Program-made: the position numbers and the translations under genes | Shown here: positions 25,840 to 35,923 of the stretch, in pieces | Layout: every line of letters starts with the position of its first letter | Numbering within the stretch: position 1 is the stretch's first letter | Source of the DNA: Psychrobacter proteolyticus | Lineage (GTDB): Bacteria > Pseudomonadota > Gammaproteobacteria > Pseudomonadales > Moraxellaceae | NCBI RefSeq assembly: GCF_003350005.1 | Contig: NZ_QLKS01000004.1 | Location: 62,001 to 126,000, forward strand | Direction: 5' to 3' | Length of the DNA stretch: 64,000 nt | Notes under the pieces: generated by a model | The model's input: only the letters and a program-made list of their open reading frames with translations | The model's database searches: none | Told to the model about the DNA's origin: nothing

Positions 25840-28773
25840 TTACAACGCTTTCAACTGCTCCATCTGCGCTGTCATCGCCGTCAACTGCCCTTCTAGCTCA
25901 GCCAGTTTTGCCTTCTCAGCATCGACCACTTCCGCAGGTGCTTTACTAACAAAGCCTTCATTACCTAGCTTACGAGCGATACCTTCGGCTTGACCTTTTA
26001 ACTTATCATATGACTTACCCAAACGCGCCAACTCAGCCGTTGGATCGATCAGTCCTTTCATCGGTACGAGTACCCGTAGCTGACCGACCATACTTGATGA
26101 CGATAGCGGCACGTCATCACCTTCTTTGACGATCTCTAAGCTCTCAACTTTGGCAAGCGCTTTGAACTGGTTTTTGATACGTGACAGACGCGCTTCTTCA
26201 TCTTGCGAGACGTTTTGTAGTAGCACTGGCAGACGTACCGCATTACCCAGTTTCATCTCACCACGGATGTTACGGACGCTCGCGATTAGCTCCTGTAGCC
26301 ACGCCATATCCGCTTCAGTCTGCTCACTGATTTGGCTGGCATCGGTCTGTGGATAGTCAGCGACCACGATGCTGTCGGTGTTTTTGCGACCCAGTAGCGG
26401 CGCGATGGTCTGCCAGATTTGCTCGGTCAGATACGGCATGATTGGATGGGTGAAACGTAGCGCCGTCTCTAGTACGTGCAGTAGTACATAGCGGATTTGC
26501 GCTTTACGCTCGTCAGACACCGAGTCATCATTTAGGCTGGCTTTGGCAAGCTCAACGTACCAATCACAGTACTCGTTCCAGATGAACTCATAGATATCTT
26601 GGCTGACCATATCGAGACGGTACTGAGCAAAATGCTGATGGATATCGGCAACGGTAGAGTTCAGACGACTCATGATCCATTTTTCTGGTAATTCCCAAAC
26701 GTCAGGGTTTGCCGCTTGATCGATAGGCTTGGCAGCACCTTCGCTGTCGACACAGTTCATGAGTACAAAACGGCTGGCGTTCCAGATTTTATTACAGAAG
26801 TTACGATAGCCCTCGACACGCTTGAGATCAAAGTTGATATCGCGACCCGTACTGGCCAATGAGGTAAAGGTAAAGCGCAGTGCATCCGTACCATACGCTG
26901 GGATACCTTCTGGGAACTCTTTACGCGTTTGCTTTTCGATTTTGGCCGCGTCTTTTGGATTCATCATATTGCTGGTGCGTTTTTCTACCAACGCTTCTAG
27001 CTCAATACCGTCAATCAGATCAATCGGATCTAAGACATTACCCTTCGATTTTGACATTTTTTGACCATTGCCATCACGTACCAGACCATGCACATAGACG
27101 GTCTTAAACGGTACTTGCGGCGTGCCATCTTCGTTTTTCACGAAGTGCATGGTCATCATGATCATGCGGGCAACCCAAAAGAAGATAATGTCAAAACCTG
27201 TCACGAGCACGCTGGTTGGGTGAAAGGTGTCCATCACGCGTGGATCGGCGTTGACGTCTGCCCAGTCAAGCGTACTGAACGTCCATAAACCTGAGCTGAA
27301 CCATGTATCAAGTACGTCATCATCTTGGCGCAGTTTTACATCATCACTTAGGTTGTACTTACTACGTACTTCAGCTTCATCACGGGCGACATAAATTTCA
27401 CCTGTCGCATCGTCATACCATGCAGGGATACGATGTCCCCACCAGAGTTGACGGCTGATACACCAGTCTTGTAGATCGGTCATCCACGCCATATACATGT
27501 TTTTGTACTGCGCAGGGACGAACTCAATGCTGCCATCTTCTACTGCGTCAATCGCAGGCTTGGCAAGCTCTTTGACTGCAACATACCACTGATCGGTCAA
27601 CCATGGCTCAACGATCGTACCGCCACGCTCAGCACGCGGGGCCTTTAGCGCGTAGTCCTCGATATCTTCTAGCCAGCCTTGCTCGCCTGCTTGCTCTACA
27701 AGGAACTTACGCGCCGCAAAACGCTCAAGTCCTGCGTACTCACTAGGCGTAGTCTCTAATTCAGGCTCACGTGTCTGCAAATCAGGATAGACTTCCATCG
27801 ATGCTAAGATATTGGCGCGCTCATCAAGGATATTGATGAGTGGCAAGCTATGACGACGACCCAATTCATAATCGTTGAAATCATGCGCTGGAGTTATTTT
27901 TACGCAGCCCGTACCGAAGTCTTTTTCGACATAGTCATCAGCAACGATAGGCACGACGCGACCCGTAATTGGCAGAGTAATGGTTTTGCCGACTAGGTGC
28001 GCATAACGCTCATCGCTAGGATTGACTGCAACGGCGGTATCACCAAGTAGCGTTTCAGGGCGCGTAGTGGCGACGACCAGATAGTTTTTCCCATCTTGGG
28101 TCGTTAGGTCTGCATCCGTGAAATGATAGCGGAAATGCCACAAGCTGCCTTTCTCGTCGTGGTTTTCCACTTCTAAATCAGATAATGCCGTTTGGAACTT
28201 AGGATCCCAGTTAACCAAACGCTTACCACGATAGATAAGGCCATCATCAAATAGACGAACAAACACTTCTTTTACCGCATTGGACAGACCATCATCCATG
28301 GTAAAGCGCTCACGTGACCAATCAACCGAGCTGCCCAAACGGCGAATTTGGCTGGTGATATTGCCGCCCGACTCTTCTTTCCATTCCCATACTTTATCAA
28401 TGAAGTCTTCACGCGTCATATCACGGCGCTTGATACCTTGCGCCTCCAAACGACGTTCAACGACCATTTGAGTCGCGATACCAGCATGATCCGTACCTGG
28501 TTGCCACAGCGTATTGTCACCATCCATGCGGTGATAACGGGTGAGCGCATCCATGATCGCATTGTTAAAACCATGGCCCATGTGCAGCGAGCCAGTGACG
28601 TTCGGCGGTGGCAAGGCGATAGAAAATGACTCGTCTTTGTCAAAAGTCGGCTGAAAATAGCCGCTTTCTTCCCAGCCTTGATACATGCCTGCTTCGACTT
28701 CCGCAGGGTTATAGGCGTTTTCAAGTTGGCTTAAGGCCGCTTGGATAGAGGCGGTTAGGTTGTGGTTACTCAT
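25840..28773 (-). CDS. valS: Valyl-tRNA synthetase
   Basis: 977-residue class I aminoacyl-tRNA synthetase charging tRNA-Val. ATP-binding signatures: [15 protein letters not shown] with HMGH at residues 64-67 and KMSKS at 572-576. The editing (CP1) domain lies between them ([17 protein letters not shown]). The anticodon-binding domain is followed by the C-terminal coiled-coil arm (last 70 residues, rich in Lys, Glu, Leu) typical of ValRS. Length is normal for the enzyme. Monocistronic. Confidence 0.98.
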   Translation of the reverse strand: MSNHNLTASIQAALSQLENAYNPAEVEAGMYQGWEESGYFQPTFDKDESFSIALPPPNVTGSLHMGHGFNNAIMDALTRYHRMDGDNTLWQPGTDHAGIATQMVVERRLEAQGIKRRDMTREDFIDKVWEWKEESGGNITSQIRRLGSSVDWSRERFTMDDGLSNAVKEVFVRLFDDGLIYRGKRLVNWDPKFQTALSDLEVENHDEKGSLWHFRYHFTDADLTTQDGKNYLVVATTRPETLLGDTAVAVNPSDERYAHLVGKTITLPITGRVVPIVADDYVEKDFGTGCVKITPAHDFNDYELGRRHSLPLINILDERANILASMEVYPDLQTREPELETTPSEYAGLERFAARKFLVEQAGEQGWLEDIEDYALKAPRAERGGTIVEPWLTDQWYVAVKELAKPAIDAVEDGSIEFVPAQYKNMYMAWMTDLQDWCISRQLWWGHRIPAWYDDATGEIYVARDEAEVRSKYNLSDDVKLRQDDDVLDTWFSSGLWTFSTLDWADVNADPRVMDTFHPTSVLVTGFDIIFFWVARMIMMTMHFVKNEDGTPQVPFKTVYVHGLVRDGNGQKMSKSKGNVLDPIDLIDGIELEALVEKRTSNMMNPKDAAKIEKQTRKEFPEGIPAYGTDALRFTFTSLASTGRDINFDLKRVEGYRNFCNKIWNASRFVLMNCVDSEGAAKPIDQAANPDVWELPEKWIMSRLNSTVADIHQHFAQYRLDMVSQDIYEFIWNEYCDWYVELAKASLNDDSVSDERKAQIRYVLLHVLETALRFTHPIMPYLTEQIWQTIAPLLGRKNTDSIVVADYPQTDASQISEQTEADMAWLQELIASVRNIRGEMKLGNAVRLPVLLQNVSQDEEARLSRIKNQFKALAKVESLEIVKEGDDVPLSSSSMVGQLRVLVPMKGLIDPTAELARLGKSYDKLKGQAEGIARKLGNEGFVSKAPAEVVDAEKAKLAELEGQLTAMTAQMEQLKAL

Positions 28774-28935
28774 AATGGCATTATCTTTTATTGATTGAAT
28801 GTGATCAAAGTTAATTGAATTAAAGCGAATATAAAAATTAGGAAAATCATGAATAGTGTGATTTTAACGCAGATAGGCAGATTTTGTTAGATGGTAAGGC
28901 AATTTATAAAGCCTGAAGGCGATTTATTACTCAAA

Positions 28936-28953
28936 TTGTTAATCAATTAACAA
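28936..28953. promoter_or_regulatory. 18-bp palindrome between valS and the FNT gene
   Basis: TTGTTAAT-CA-ATTAACAA, 8-bp perfect arms, 79 bp before the FNT gene start. It has the shape of an operator site; no regulator is identified. Confidence 0.4.
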
Positions 28954-29031
28954 CAGCAATCAGAAGAATGGGAAATATAATAGAGATTACTTATGCAACA
29001 AAATCATTAGCCTATAACCAGCGAGCCAACT

Positions 29032-30174
29032 GTGTCCCAAGATACCGAGCATGACCATGATTCTCAGGCTAATCGACCAAACGATGAGCCTACAAACGTG
29101 AGTACCACTACTCCTGTGTCTAAAGGTGACGATACGCTAGAAAAAAGCAGTGATTCTTCTAAAGACATTGAGGTAGACAAGGACGCAGACGACACTACAA
29201 ACAGTGACGTAGATGACACTACAGACAATAATGTAGACGAACCTATCAAGGCCACTGAAGACTTAGAAAATGATGACCTGCCAGAAGAAATCAGCGAAGA
29301 AGACAAAGAAACCATCAAAAAGGTCGCCAGTGACGATAATCTAAGCCAAGCAAAGAGCTACGCCAGTATCTTAGTTGAGCAAGTTATCCATGCCAAAGAA
29401 ACCTTTGAGCGTTCACTTGGTTCGTTATTTACCAGTGCCTTTACGGCTGGGCTAGAGATTGGCATCAGCTTTTTTATGATTTTATCGATGTTTGCCCTAC
29501 TCAATGATGTGATACCTAGTCGCTATGCGATGGTGCTGTCGTCACTGCTGTATCCAATTGGCTTTATTATCGTGGTGATTGGTCAGTCGTTATTGTTCAC
29601 AGAGCAGACTTCCCTCTTAAGCTTGCCTGTCTTAAACAAAATCGAACCGCTACATAAGCTGTTACGGCTATGGGGCATTGTCATCGCTGGTAATATCGTT
29701 GGCGGCTGTCTGTTTTCGGCATTAATGGTTGGCTTAGGGCTGCATATGCATCTGTTTACAAACCATGCCATTGATGTCTATGCCGAGCATATCTTAGGTT
29801 TTGAGTGGTGGGTGATCTTTGGTAGTGCAGTACTCGCAGGCTGGATGATGGGCGTAGCAGCATGGCTAGTAACCTCTGCACGGGATACACTTAGCCGTAT
29901 TGTGCTGGTAACCCTAATTACAGGTAGTATCGGGTTTTTGGGCTTACATCATAGTATCGTGGGCAACATTGAGGTGTTTTCAGCGTTACTATATGGCAAT
30001 ACCGTCAGCCTCTGGCGCTACTTGGTATTTTTAGTCGTGGTATTCGTTGGGAATACTGTTGGCGGTGTGGTATTCGTCGCGGTACTCAAAAACCGTACGT
30101 TCTTGTTTGAAGTTGAAAAAGTCAAAGAACAAGCCGCCGAGGCAAGAGCAAAAATGGACAGACGGAGATTCTAG
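29032..30174 (+). CDS. Formate/nitrite transporter family protein (YfdC-like) with acidic N-terminal domain
   Basis: 380 residues. The first 110 are highly acidic and low in complexity (repeats such as DDTTNSDVDDTTDNNVDE). Residues about 115-350 form the six-helix FNT channel fold with ASILVEQVIHAKETFERSL, the mid-membrane GNIVGGCLF motif and the closing GNTVGGVVF. Closest in character to E. coli YfdC rather than FocA or NirC. Start is GTG; no in-frame ATG exists nearby and the ribosome binding site is weak. Ion specificity unknown. Monocistronic with terminator. Confidence 0.85.
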   Translation: MSQDTEHDHDSQANRPNDEPTNVSTTTPVSKGDDTLEKSSDSSKDIEVDKDADDTTNSDVDDTTDNNVDEPIKATEDLENDDLPEEISEEDKETIKKVASDDNLSQAKSYASILVEQVIHAKETFERSLGSLFTSAFTAGLEIGISFFMILSMFALLNDVIPSRYAMVLSSLLYPIGFIIVVIGQSLLFTEQTSLLSLPVLNKIEPLHKLLRLWGIVIAGNIVGGCLFSALMVGLGLHMHLFTNHAIDVYAEHILGFEWWVIFGSAVLAGWMMGVAAWLVTSARDTLSRIVLVTLITGSIGFLGLHHSIVGNIEVFSALLYGNTVSLWRYLVFLVVVFVGNTVGGVVFVAVLKNRTFLFEVEKVKEQAAEARAKMDRRRF

Positions 30175-30218
30175 ACTTAGGCTAAACTGGTTTGAGCTAA
30201 AACGAGCGCTAAATACAA

Positions 30219-30267
30219 AAGCCCATAACCCGCTTCATTATAAAAAGCGTGTTATAGGCTTATTTTA
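30219..30267 (+). terminator. Terminator between FNT and BASS genes
   Basis: Stem AAGCC-ATAAC-CGCTT / AAGCG-GTTAT-GGCTT with two single mismatches, then TTATTTTAT; the minus strand also has a T-run, so it can serve both convergent genes. Confidence 0.8.
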
Positions 30268-30384
30268 TTGAACCATACACTGCTGATTTTCGCGAAATTT
30301 CCGCTTTTCCTTCAAAAGATTGCTTTTTAAAAAACCGTTATTTTGTTAATTCAGCAATGCATTACCATGGTTATCTTAAACACC

Positions 30385-31308
30385 TTACATTCTACGTGCT
30401 GCCAAAACGCTATTTTCTCTTTCCACTCTATTAGCTTTATTGTGTTGGGCAGTAAATACTCTGACCATAATACCTGCGGTCAAGAACATGATTAGTGTAT
30501 AAATAGCTGGCGTCAACGACATCTTATAGTTTGCCAATAGCGTCAATGCCATAAACATTGACAACGTACTGTTTTGTAGACCAACTTCCATAGTAATCGA
30601 GCGTCTTTGCGCAGGATTTAGACCAAACCATTTACTGGTGTAATAACCAAGCGCCATCGTTGATACGTTCAATATTAATGATACAGGGCCAGTAGCGATT
30701 AACGCTTCGACGATAATGTCTCGTTGTACATAGCTTAAGAACAAAACCAAGAAACTCAAAAATATCACGCCAAAACGAGAAACCATCACCTGCGCCTTCT
30801 CTGCAACGTTAGAGGCATAGCGCTTGATCAGCATACCAATACTAACAGGTAAGATAGTCAGAGCAATTAGGCTGACCATGGTCTTGACCACTGGCAACTG
30901 AAACTCACTACCAGCACCCATGAAATACACGAGCGAAAAACTGAGGACGATAGGAATGGTAAATACGGTAATGACACTCGCAATAGCGGTCATCGTGACC
31001 GAAAGTGCAACGTCACCTTTGGCTAAATAGGTAAATAGATTCGATGTCGTGCCGCCAGGACAAAGCACCAGTAACATAACCCCAACGGCATACTCAGGCT
31101 CTAGGGACATGGAGGTTGCCAAGAAAAAACCTACCAATGGCAAAAATATTAGCTGATTGGTTAACCCTATTGCGACTGCTTTAGGATATTTGACTACTCT
31201 CTTAAAATCATTGGTAACTAGGGACAGTCCCATTCCCATCATAATCAAAAAGATACTAATAGGAATAACTTTTGAATTTACAAACGTGACTAACTCAACA
31301 CCTTCCAT
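30385..31308 (-). CDS. Bile acid:sodium symporter family protein (BASS/SBF)
   Basis: 307 residues, about nine to ten hydrophobic helices. The family block LLVLCPGGTTSNLFTYLAKGDVALSV (about 78-103) and the later MEVGLQNSTLSMFMALTLL (about 240-258) are the two crossover motifs of BASS carriers. Sodium-coupled import of an organic anion is likely; bile acid itself is only the family name. Monocistronic, start ATG with AAGGATG upstream. Confidence 0.9.
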   Translation of the reverse strand: MEGVELVTFVNSKVIPISIFLIMMGMGLSLVTNDFKRVVKYPKAVAIGLTNQLIFLPLVGFFLATSMSLEPEYAVGVMLLVLCPGGTTSNLFTYLAKGDVALSVTMTAIASVITVFTIPIVLSFSLVYFMGAGSEFQLPVVKTMVSLIALTILPVSIGMLIKRYASNVAEKAQVMVSRFGVIFLSFLVLFLSYVQRDIIVEALIATGPVSLILNVSTMALGYYTSKWFGLNPAQRRSITMEVGLQNSTLSMFMALTLLANYKMSLTPAIYTLIMFLTAGIMVRVFTAQHNKANRVERENSVLAARRM

Positions 31309-31614
31309 AACTACATCCTTGTAGATAGAGCCCTTGCACGGGCAGGTTTATGATAACTTCGTAATACTCAATCAGCCAATCCTGCTGATATCTTGGGTAA
31401 AAGCCACCGACGTTGTCAGCTCTTTATATGACACTTCTCCATACAGTCGTGTTTTTTAAACCGACAATTTTTGATAAAACTGGTCTATACCAACCGAAAT
31501 AATAACGGAACGGTAAAATTCAGTATATCGTTGTAAAAGTGTATGGTTTTGATTTTTCTGACTACTCGTCAGTCAATTATAGGTTTTTGCACTTGAAAAT
31601 AAAGTAGAAATGAT
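31309..31614. other. Intergenic region upstream of the BASS gene
   Basis: No gene supported. Contains the BASS promoter region by position. Confidence 0.4.
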
Positions 31615-32121
31615 TTAAGCGGGGATTTTATGATCTATAGCAGATGTAGAATGAATATGGTCGATACTAATAACAGCCGTACCGTAGGCGATGGCTTCGA
31701 CCATACTGCCTAATTGGTTGACGTTGGTTACCTCAAGACGTAACCCATAGATATGCGTGTAGCCTTTGGCTTTTGCCTCAGTCCGCATACGAACGATGGC
31801 TTCACGGCGCGCACGATCTAGCAGAGTCTCATAGGTGGTTAAATTTTTGCCAAAGACACTTAGTACGCGAGCGATAATCATTTTGAAATAGTCTTGAGCA
31901 ATGACGACACTACCAAGCACCAGCTCACCTTCACTACCCGCCGCCAACTTGGGACGGTATAAGCGTTCACTTGAAACAGTGATATCGCCTAATGCTTGCT
32001 CTGCTACTGTTAGCTGTGCCAAATGCTGACGTTCATGGCGCGATCCAAAGAACCAACCAGCCGCAAATAAGAAGACAAACGGCCCATAATTGATGAGCAC
32101 TTGCGTGAGTGAATCATTCAT
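31615..32121 (-). CDS. YbjQ/UPF0145 family protein with N-terminal membrane anchor
   Basis: 168 residues. One membrane helix (about 9-26, YGPFVFLFAAGWFFG) followed by a YbjQ-type domain, with DRARREAIVRMRTEAKAKGYTHIYGLRLEV and the ending EAIAYGTAVI typical of UPF0145. The family is called heavy-metal-binding from weak evidence; function unknown. Next to a second YbjQ gene in the same direction, 78 bp away, separated by 15-bp tandem repeats. Confidence 0.8.
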   Translation of the reverse strand: MNDSLTQVLINYGPFVFLFAAGWFFGSRHERQHLAQLTVAEQALGDITVSSERLYRPKLAAGSEGELVLGSVVIAQDYFKMIIARVLSVFGKNLTTYETLLDRARREAIVRMRTEAKAKGYTHIYGLRLEVTNVNQLGSMVEAIAYGTAVISIDHIHSTSAIDHKIPA

Positions 32122-32152
32122 AGCACGTTTCTCATCATAAAAAGCATCGGTG

Positions 32153-32197
32153 CTTTTAGCGTTATAGTTTTTAGCATTGTAGTTTTTAGTATTATAG
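32153..32197. repeat. Three 15-bp tandem repeats between the ybjQ genes
   Basis: Units CTTTTAGCGTTATAG, TTTTTAGCATTGTAG, TTTTTAGTATTATAG, filling most of the 78-bp spacer. Confidence 0.8.
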
Positions 32198-32199
32198 GA

Positions 32200-32640
32200 T
32201 TAACCAAAAGGATTGAAACGCGGTAAATCATCGGGTTCGACTTGGGTCTGAGTACTCACATTTTGACTAGAATGGTTGTAACCATCGCTTGGCGGGTTTT
32301 GATACTGCTGCTGTGGTATCGGCGCAACCTTAACCGCCGTACCATAAACAAACAGCTCTGATGCACCTTGAGCGATACTAGAAGTCGAAAAACGCAGACC
32401 GACCACCGCATCAGCACCAAGCGCCTCTGCCTTGACAATCATGCGATCTATCGCCTCTTGACGTGACTCTTCTAATAGCTCGGTGTAAGCCGTCAACTCG
32501 CCGCCAACGATGTTTTTTAACCCAGCAAACAGATCCTTACCCACGTGCTTTGAGCGCACGGTACTACCGTACACCACGTCTAGGCGCTCGGTAATTTGAT
32601 AGTTAGGTAAGTGTTCAAGGTTAGAGAGTTGCACAGTCAT
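32200..32640 (-). CDS. YbjQ/UPF0145 family protein
   Basis: 146 residues. Domain core: ITERLDVVYGSTVRSKHVGKDL, then EESRQEAIDRMIVKAEALGADAVVGLRF and ELFVYGTAV, all characteristic of YbjQ. A C-terminal tail of about 40 residues is rich in Gln, Asn and Pro. Soluble, no signal peptide. Likely co-transcribed with the membrane-anchored paralogue downstream. Confidence 0.87.
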   Translation of the reverse strand: MTVQLSNLEHLPNYQITERLDVVYGSTVRSKHVGKDLFAGLKNIVGGELTAYTELLEESRQEAIDRMIVKAEALGADAVVGLRFSTSSIAQGASELFVYGTAVKVAPIPQQQYQNPPSDGYNHSSQNVSTQTQVEPDDLPRFNPFG

Positions 32641-32753
32641 AGGATGACCTTATCGGTGACTTATAAAATACATGGTAAACCAAAGCGCTGTGATACAGCA
32701 TAGACAAAACAAGACAGAAACAGCACTGCTAGCAGCGCTGCTTCTAAGCTTTA

Positions 32754-33311
32754 TTAATCGTTGGTATGAAACAACAAAAACAACTCAGTCAAATTGCCTT
32801 CGATACTATTGGCCATCTGTACCATTTTGTCTTCGTCTTTACGCATCTCAGACAGCTCTGGATCTTCATCATCGATACCGCTAAGTACAATCATTGGCAA
32901 GGTCAATACTGCGACGTCTTCTGCCGTTTCTTGATCTTCAAACCAATCGCTTGCTTCATCACCATACATGGCATCGACAAAACCGATTGACCAAGCAACG
33001 ATGTCTGACTCGTCAGAGAAATCAACCGCCACTTCTTCGTTACCAGCATCTTCACCAAACGGTAATTCGATCGGCGTCTCGTTTTTTAGCTCAGCCATGA
33101 TCGAATCGCGCCAGCGTTTGATGCCATCGATGACGTTGTCTGGAATCTCACTTACGTGACCTTCGAACAAAGCATCCATCCAGTTAGGCAATGGACGACC
33201 GATAACCGTCGCTGTCAAAAAACCATGCGCTGCGACACTATCTAGCACGAACTGGCTTTCTTGATTGTCCAAATAGTCTAGTAATTCATCAAAACTTAGT
33301 TGGTTACTCAT
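32754..33311 (-). CDS. YecA/YgfB family protein (UPF0149)
   Basis: 185 residues. LLDYLDNQESQFVLDSVAAHGFLTATVIGRPLPNWMDAL is the N-terminal signature of this family, and WSIGFVDAMY the central one. Very acidic. Lacks the C-terminal SEC-C zinc motif present in YecA itself. Function not established for this type. Single gene. Confidence 0.83.
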   Translation of the reverse strand: MSNQLSFDELLDYLDNQESQFVLDSVAAHGFLTATVIGRPLPNWMDALFEGHVSEIPDNVIDGIKRWRDSIMAELKNETPIELPFGEDAGNEEVAVDFSDESDIVAWSIGFVDAMYGDEASDWFEDQETAEDVAVLTLPMIVLSGIDDEDPELSEMRKDEDKMVQMANSIEGNLTELFLLFHTND

Positions 33312-33532
33312 AATTTGGTTTTCCTTAGCAGATAGATGTCATCAATCGCAGTGGGCGATCGGTTAAATAAAAGAGGACGAGTACTTAAGTAGAGACTAAA
33401 GGCTGCTTGATTGATTAATAAAACTCAAGCAACCTCTATCAGGTAAGTATTATCGAGATGAACTGGTTGCGAGCAACCCTAGAAAATTAGAAAACAGCAG
33501 GCAACCAGTTTGATTGGTTAAATGATTTTAGT

Positions 33533-33568
33533 CATTAAAATAGCCACTGCCATTAAAGTAGCCACTAG
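33533..33568. repeat. 18-bp direct repeat
   Basis: CATTAAAATAGCCACTGC followed directly by CATTAAAGTAGCCACTAG, about 40 bp after the stop of the acidic protein gene. Confidence 0.7.
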
Positions 33569-33605
33569 AGCACTTTAGTCCACTGAAACGACTGATGCCG
33601 ACAAA

Positions 33606-33842
33606 TTAAAAATCGTCATCATCCCAATCATCGCCGTCTTCATCGAAGTTGTCTATGTCGTCTAGGTCATCTTTTAACTCTTTAGCCAAACGCTTTTCTT
33701 CTAGCAAATTATCGATTAGCCGACGTTTTTCAAGACTACTTAAACGTGTGCGTACGCTCGTCTCAGCTTCTTCAACCATCTTTGCATCATCATCGTCGAC
33801 AAAATCATCATCAAAATCGTCGTCAATATCAGCGTCACTCAT
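33606..33842 (-). CDS. PA3496-family small acidic protein
   Basis: 78 residues with Asp-rich ends (DDDFDDDFVDDDD and DGDDWDDDDF) around a basic helix RLSSLEKRRLIDNLLEEKRLAKEL. This pattern fits the PA3496 family of putative envelope-integrity proteins. Codon use and an AGGAG-like site upstream (TAGGAGTTTGTC) support a real gene. Function unknown. Confidence 0.7.
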   Translation of the reverse strand: MSDADIDDDFDDDFVDDDDAKMVEEAETSVRTRLSSLEKRRLIDNLLEEKRLAKELKDDLDDIDNFDEDGDDWDDDDF

Positions 33843-34028
33843 GACAAACTCCTATCATTTTTAGGCAAGGGTATTAAGAATACATCAATATATATATGCC
33901 TTATAAAGTCTCTATTGAATGTTGTCAATCCTTTTTCGCAATATGGTACATTTCAACTCTACGATTAAGATAGTCCAGTAAGCTATATAACAGACAATTG
34001 TAATATAAATGACCAAATACAGTCGGCA

Positions 34029-35474
34029 TTACATGTGTAGCTCATCCTCATCTTCAATCATCAGAACTGCGTTGCGTACATCAGCCAAACGCTGAATCAA
34101 TGAGTCGTTAGCTCCATCAAATATCGCACACTCGCGCTCATAGACAGTGGTTGGGCGCATGATGTTATGTACTTGTACATGATTGCTGATTTGCTTGAGA
34201 CCGGCATTTGGCAGTAGTATTAATAGCTGCTCTTTTTTTCCGATACTCTGGAGCAAATGGGTCATTGGCTCTGATTGCGCGTCATCACTCACGCCCGCTT
34301 TTGCTGGTAAGGCAAAACGTGACAGCTCAATATGCTTGTCGTGGATAATTTTGTTGAGCATTAAATATAGCTTGGCAAGCATCACGCCTGCGAGTGCCAC
34401 TTTTGCATGGCTATTATCAGCCTTTAGTACCACACTTGCGCCATTATCTTCAAAGTGAGCTTCATTCATCGCACTCACACCTAGTAGCAATGGTTGTCTT
34501 AGCAACTCAGTCACTGCCTGATTGAGCAGCTGTGTGCAGAGTGCTAGATAAGGCAGACGCTGCGCAGGTGCAAGGCGTTCAAGCATATTGAACTCATCAT
34601 GGAATACCACTTGGACTTTGACGCTATCAACAGATCGGTTAGCAGACAGTTTAGACGTATGACTGGCAGCTTGAGAAGCAACACCGTCTGTATCTGCTAT
34701 TTCACTTTCGCTACCTTCACTCGCACTCGCTAGATTGTCAGTAACGCTACCTGTCTCTTGATTTTGCTGAGTTCTAAGGTACTCGTTCACTTCATTATGC
34801 ACATTGAATTTGCGTGCATTAGTCACTTCGTCATATGCTGCGTTTGCAGTATTATCAGTCGCTACTTGACTGTCTGCTAACTGGGACGCTGACTGGCGCT
34901 CAAGTTCACGGTCGTAGCCGCGTTGATCGACTGGTCTATATTGGTCGCGATACAATTCTTGGATATCTCGACTTAATGCATTGATTTGCTCTTTGGTCGG
35001 ACGAGCGAGGTAACCGTAAATCAACCAAAGCAGTAAATGTAGCAGCATAGTACCGATAACAAATGGCCATTGCATGGCGATGATCTCGCCTTTGCTGACG
35101 TCTTTTAGGGTCAGTGCAACGCTACCGATCACTGCATCGCCATTGGTGGCGATTTGACGAATGGTGTCACCTTGCTGCATCGGCGCATTGCCTACTGGCA
35201 CCAAGATATCATCGTTGTTGTCCTTAATCAGTATCCGTGTGACGTCTTGCTCGCTAGTATAGCGATTGGCAATAACGCTTAAACTCACACGGTCTTTATT
35301 TTCTAAAGACAACCTTGCTTCATCAATCAGCTGGGCGACCATCTGCTCGCCTTTTAACGCACGACTATTGCTCAGCTGTTGGTCAGTACTAATGACCAAT
35401 AACAGCGTCTGCAAACAAAAACTAACCAGAAGAATAATGGCAAACAACCCTTGCCGCGGCGCTAAATACGTCAT
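34029..35474 (-). CDS. SMP-domain membrane protein (YtjB-like), divergent from serB
   Basis: 481 residues. An N-terminal helix (8-28) and a second at about 137-155 enclose a periplasmic sensor-like segment (EQMVAQLIDEARLSLENKDRVSLSVIANRY). This layout and the position beside serB match E. coli YtjB/Smp. The rest, about 300 residues, is cytoplasmic: a variable linker to about 290, then a conserved-looking region with LERLAPAQRLPYLALCTQLLNQAVTELL. Much longer than YtjB (about 214), so the extra domain is unassigned. The first residues MTYLAPRQGLFAIIL are a plausible start. Confidence 0.65.
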   Translation of the reverse strand: MTYLAPRQGLFAIILLVSFCLQTLLLVISTDQQLSNSRALKGEQMVAQLIDEARLSLENKDRVSLSVIANRYTSEQDVTRILIKDNNDDILVPVGNAPMQQGDTIRQIATNGDAVIGSVALTLKDVSKGEIIAMQWPFVIGTMLLHLLLWLIYGYLARPTKEQINALSRDIQELYRDQYRPVDQRGYDRELERQSASQLADSQVATDNTANAAYDEVTNARKFNVHNEVNEYLRTQQNQETGSVTDNLASASEGSESEIADTDGVASQAASHTSKLSANRSVDSVKVQVVFHDEFNMLERLAPAQRLPYLALCTQLLNQAVTELLRQPLLLGVSAMNEAHFEDNGASVVLKADNSHAKVALAGVMLAKLYLMLNKIIHDKHIELSRFALPAKAGVSDDAQSEPMTHLLQSIGKKEQLLILLPNAGLKQISNHVQVHNIMRPTTVYERECAIFDGANDSLIQRLADVRNAVLMIEDEDELHM

Positions 35475-35923
35475 GATATGTTAAACTTTTTTGGAGAGAA
35501 GAAATTAAAAAACGAGGCTATTGCTCATTTTTTGGCTAATTTTTAAACAATTGTGATGTGCGCTAACTGTAGTGCGCACATAGTGATAAAGCGATACTGA
35601 TTATTAACGACTATCAACACCATAAATATTGTTGCTAGCTTCGCAATCTTTTGCCTTGCTATCTTTTGCGAATGCATCGTTAATAAGAAAGCCCCGTCGA
35701 TAAACAGTCAGCTTATCTCATCTACTATATCACCATAATAAGCCTTATAGCGTGAGCGCTTTATAAATTTATCATAATAACTTTATTGCATTTTCTATGG
35801 CTTCTTACGCCTTAAAATCTGTTTTTTAGCATCATTGTTACTTTGCGCGTCATCTATAGGCGCTGCCCAGTAAAACTGTTATTATTCCTAATCTTATATG
35901 AGCATACAAGGGACAATTGAGCC
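35475..35923. other. Divergent intergenic region SMP / serB
   Basis: No gene supported. A hairpin ATGTGCGC / GCGCACAT with a 10-nt loop lies at 35556-35581, without a T-run; it could be an operator. AAGGGA precedes the serB start. Confidence 0.45.
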
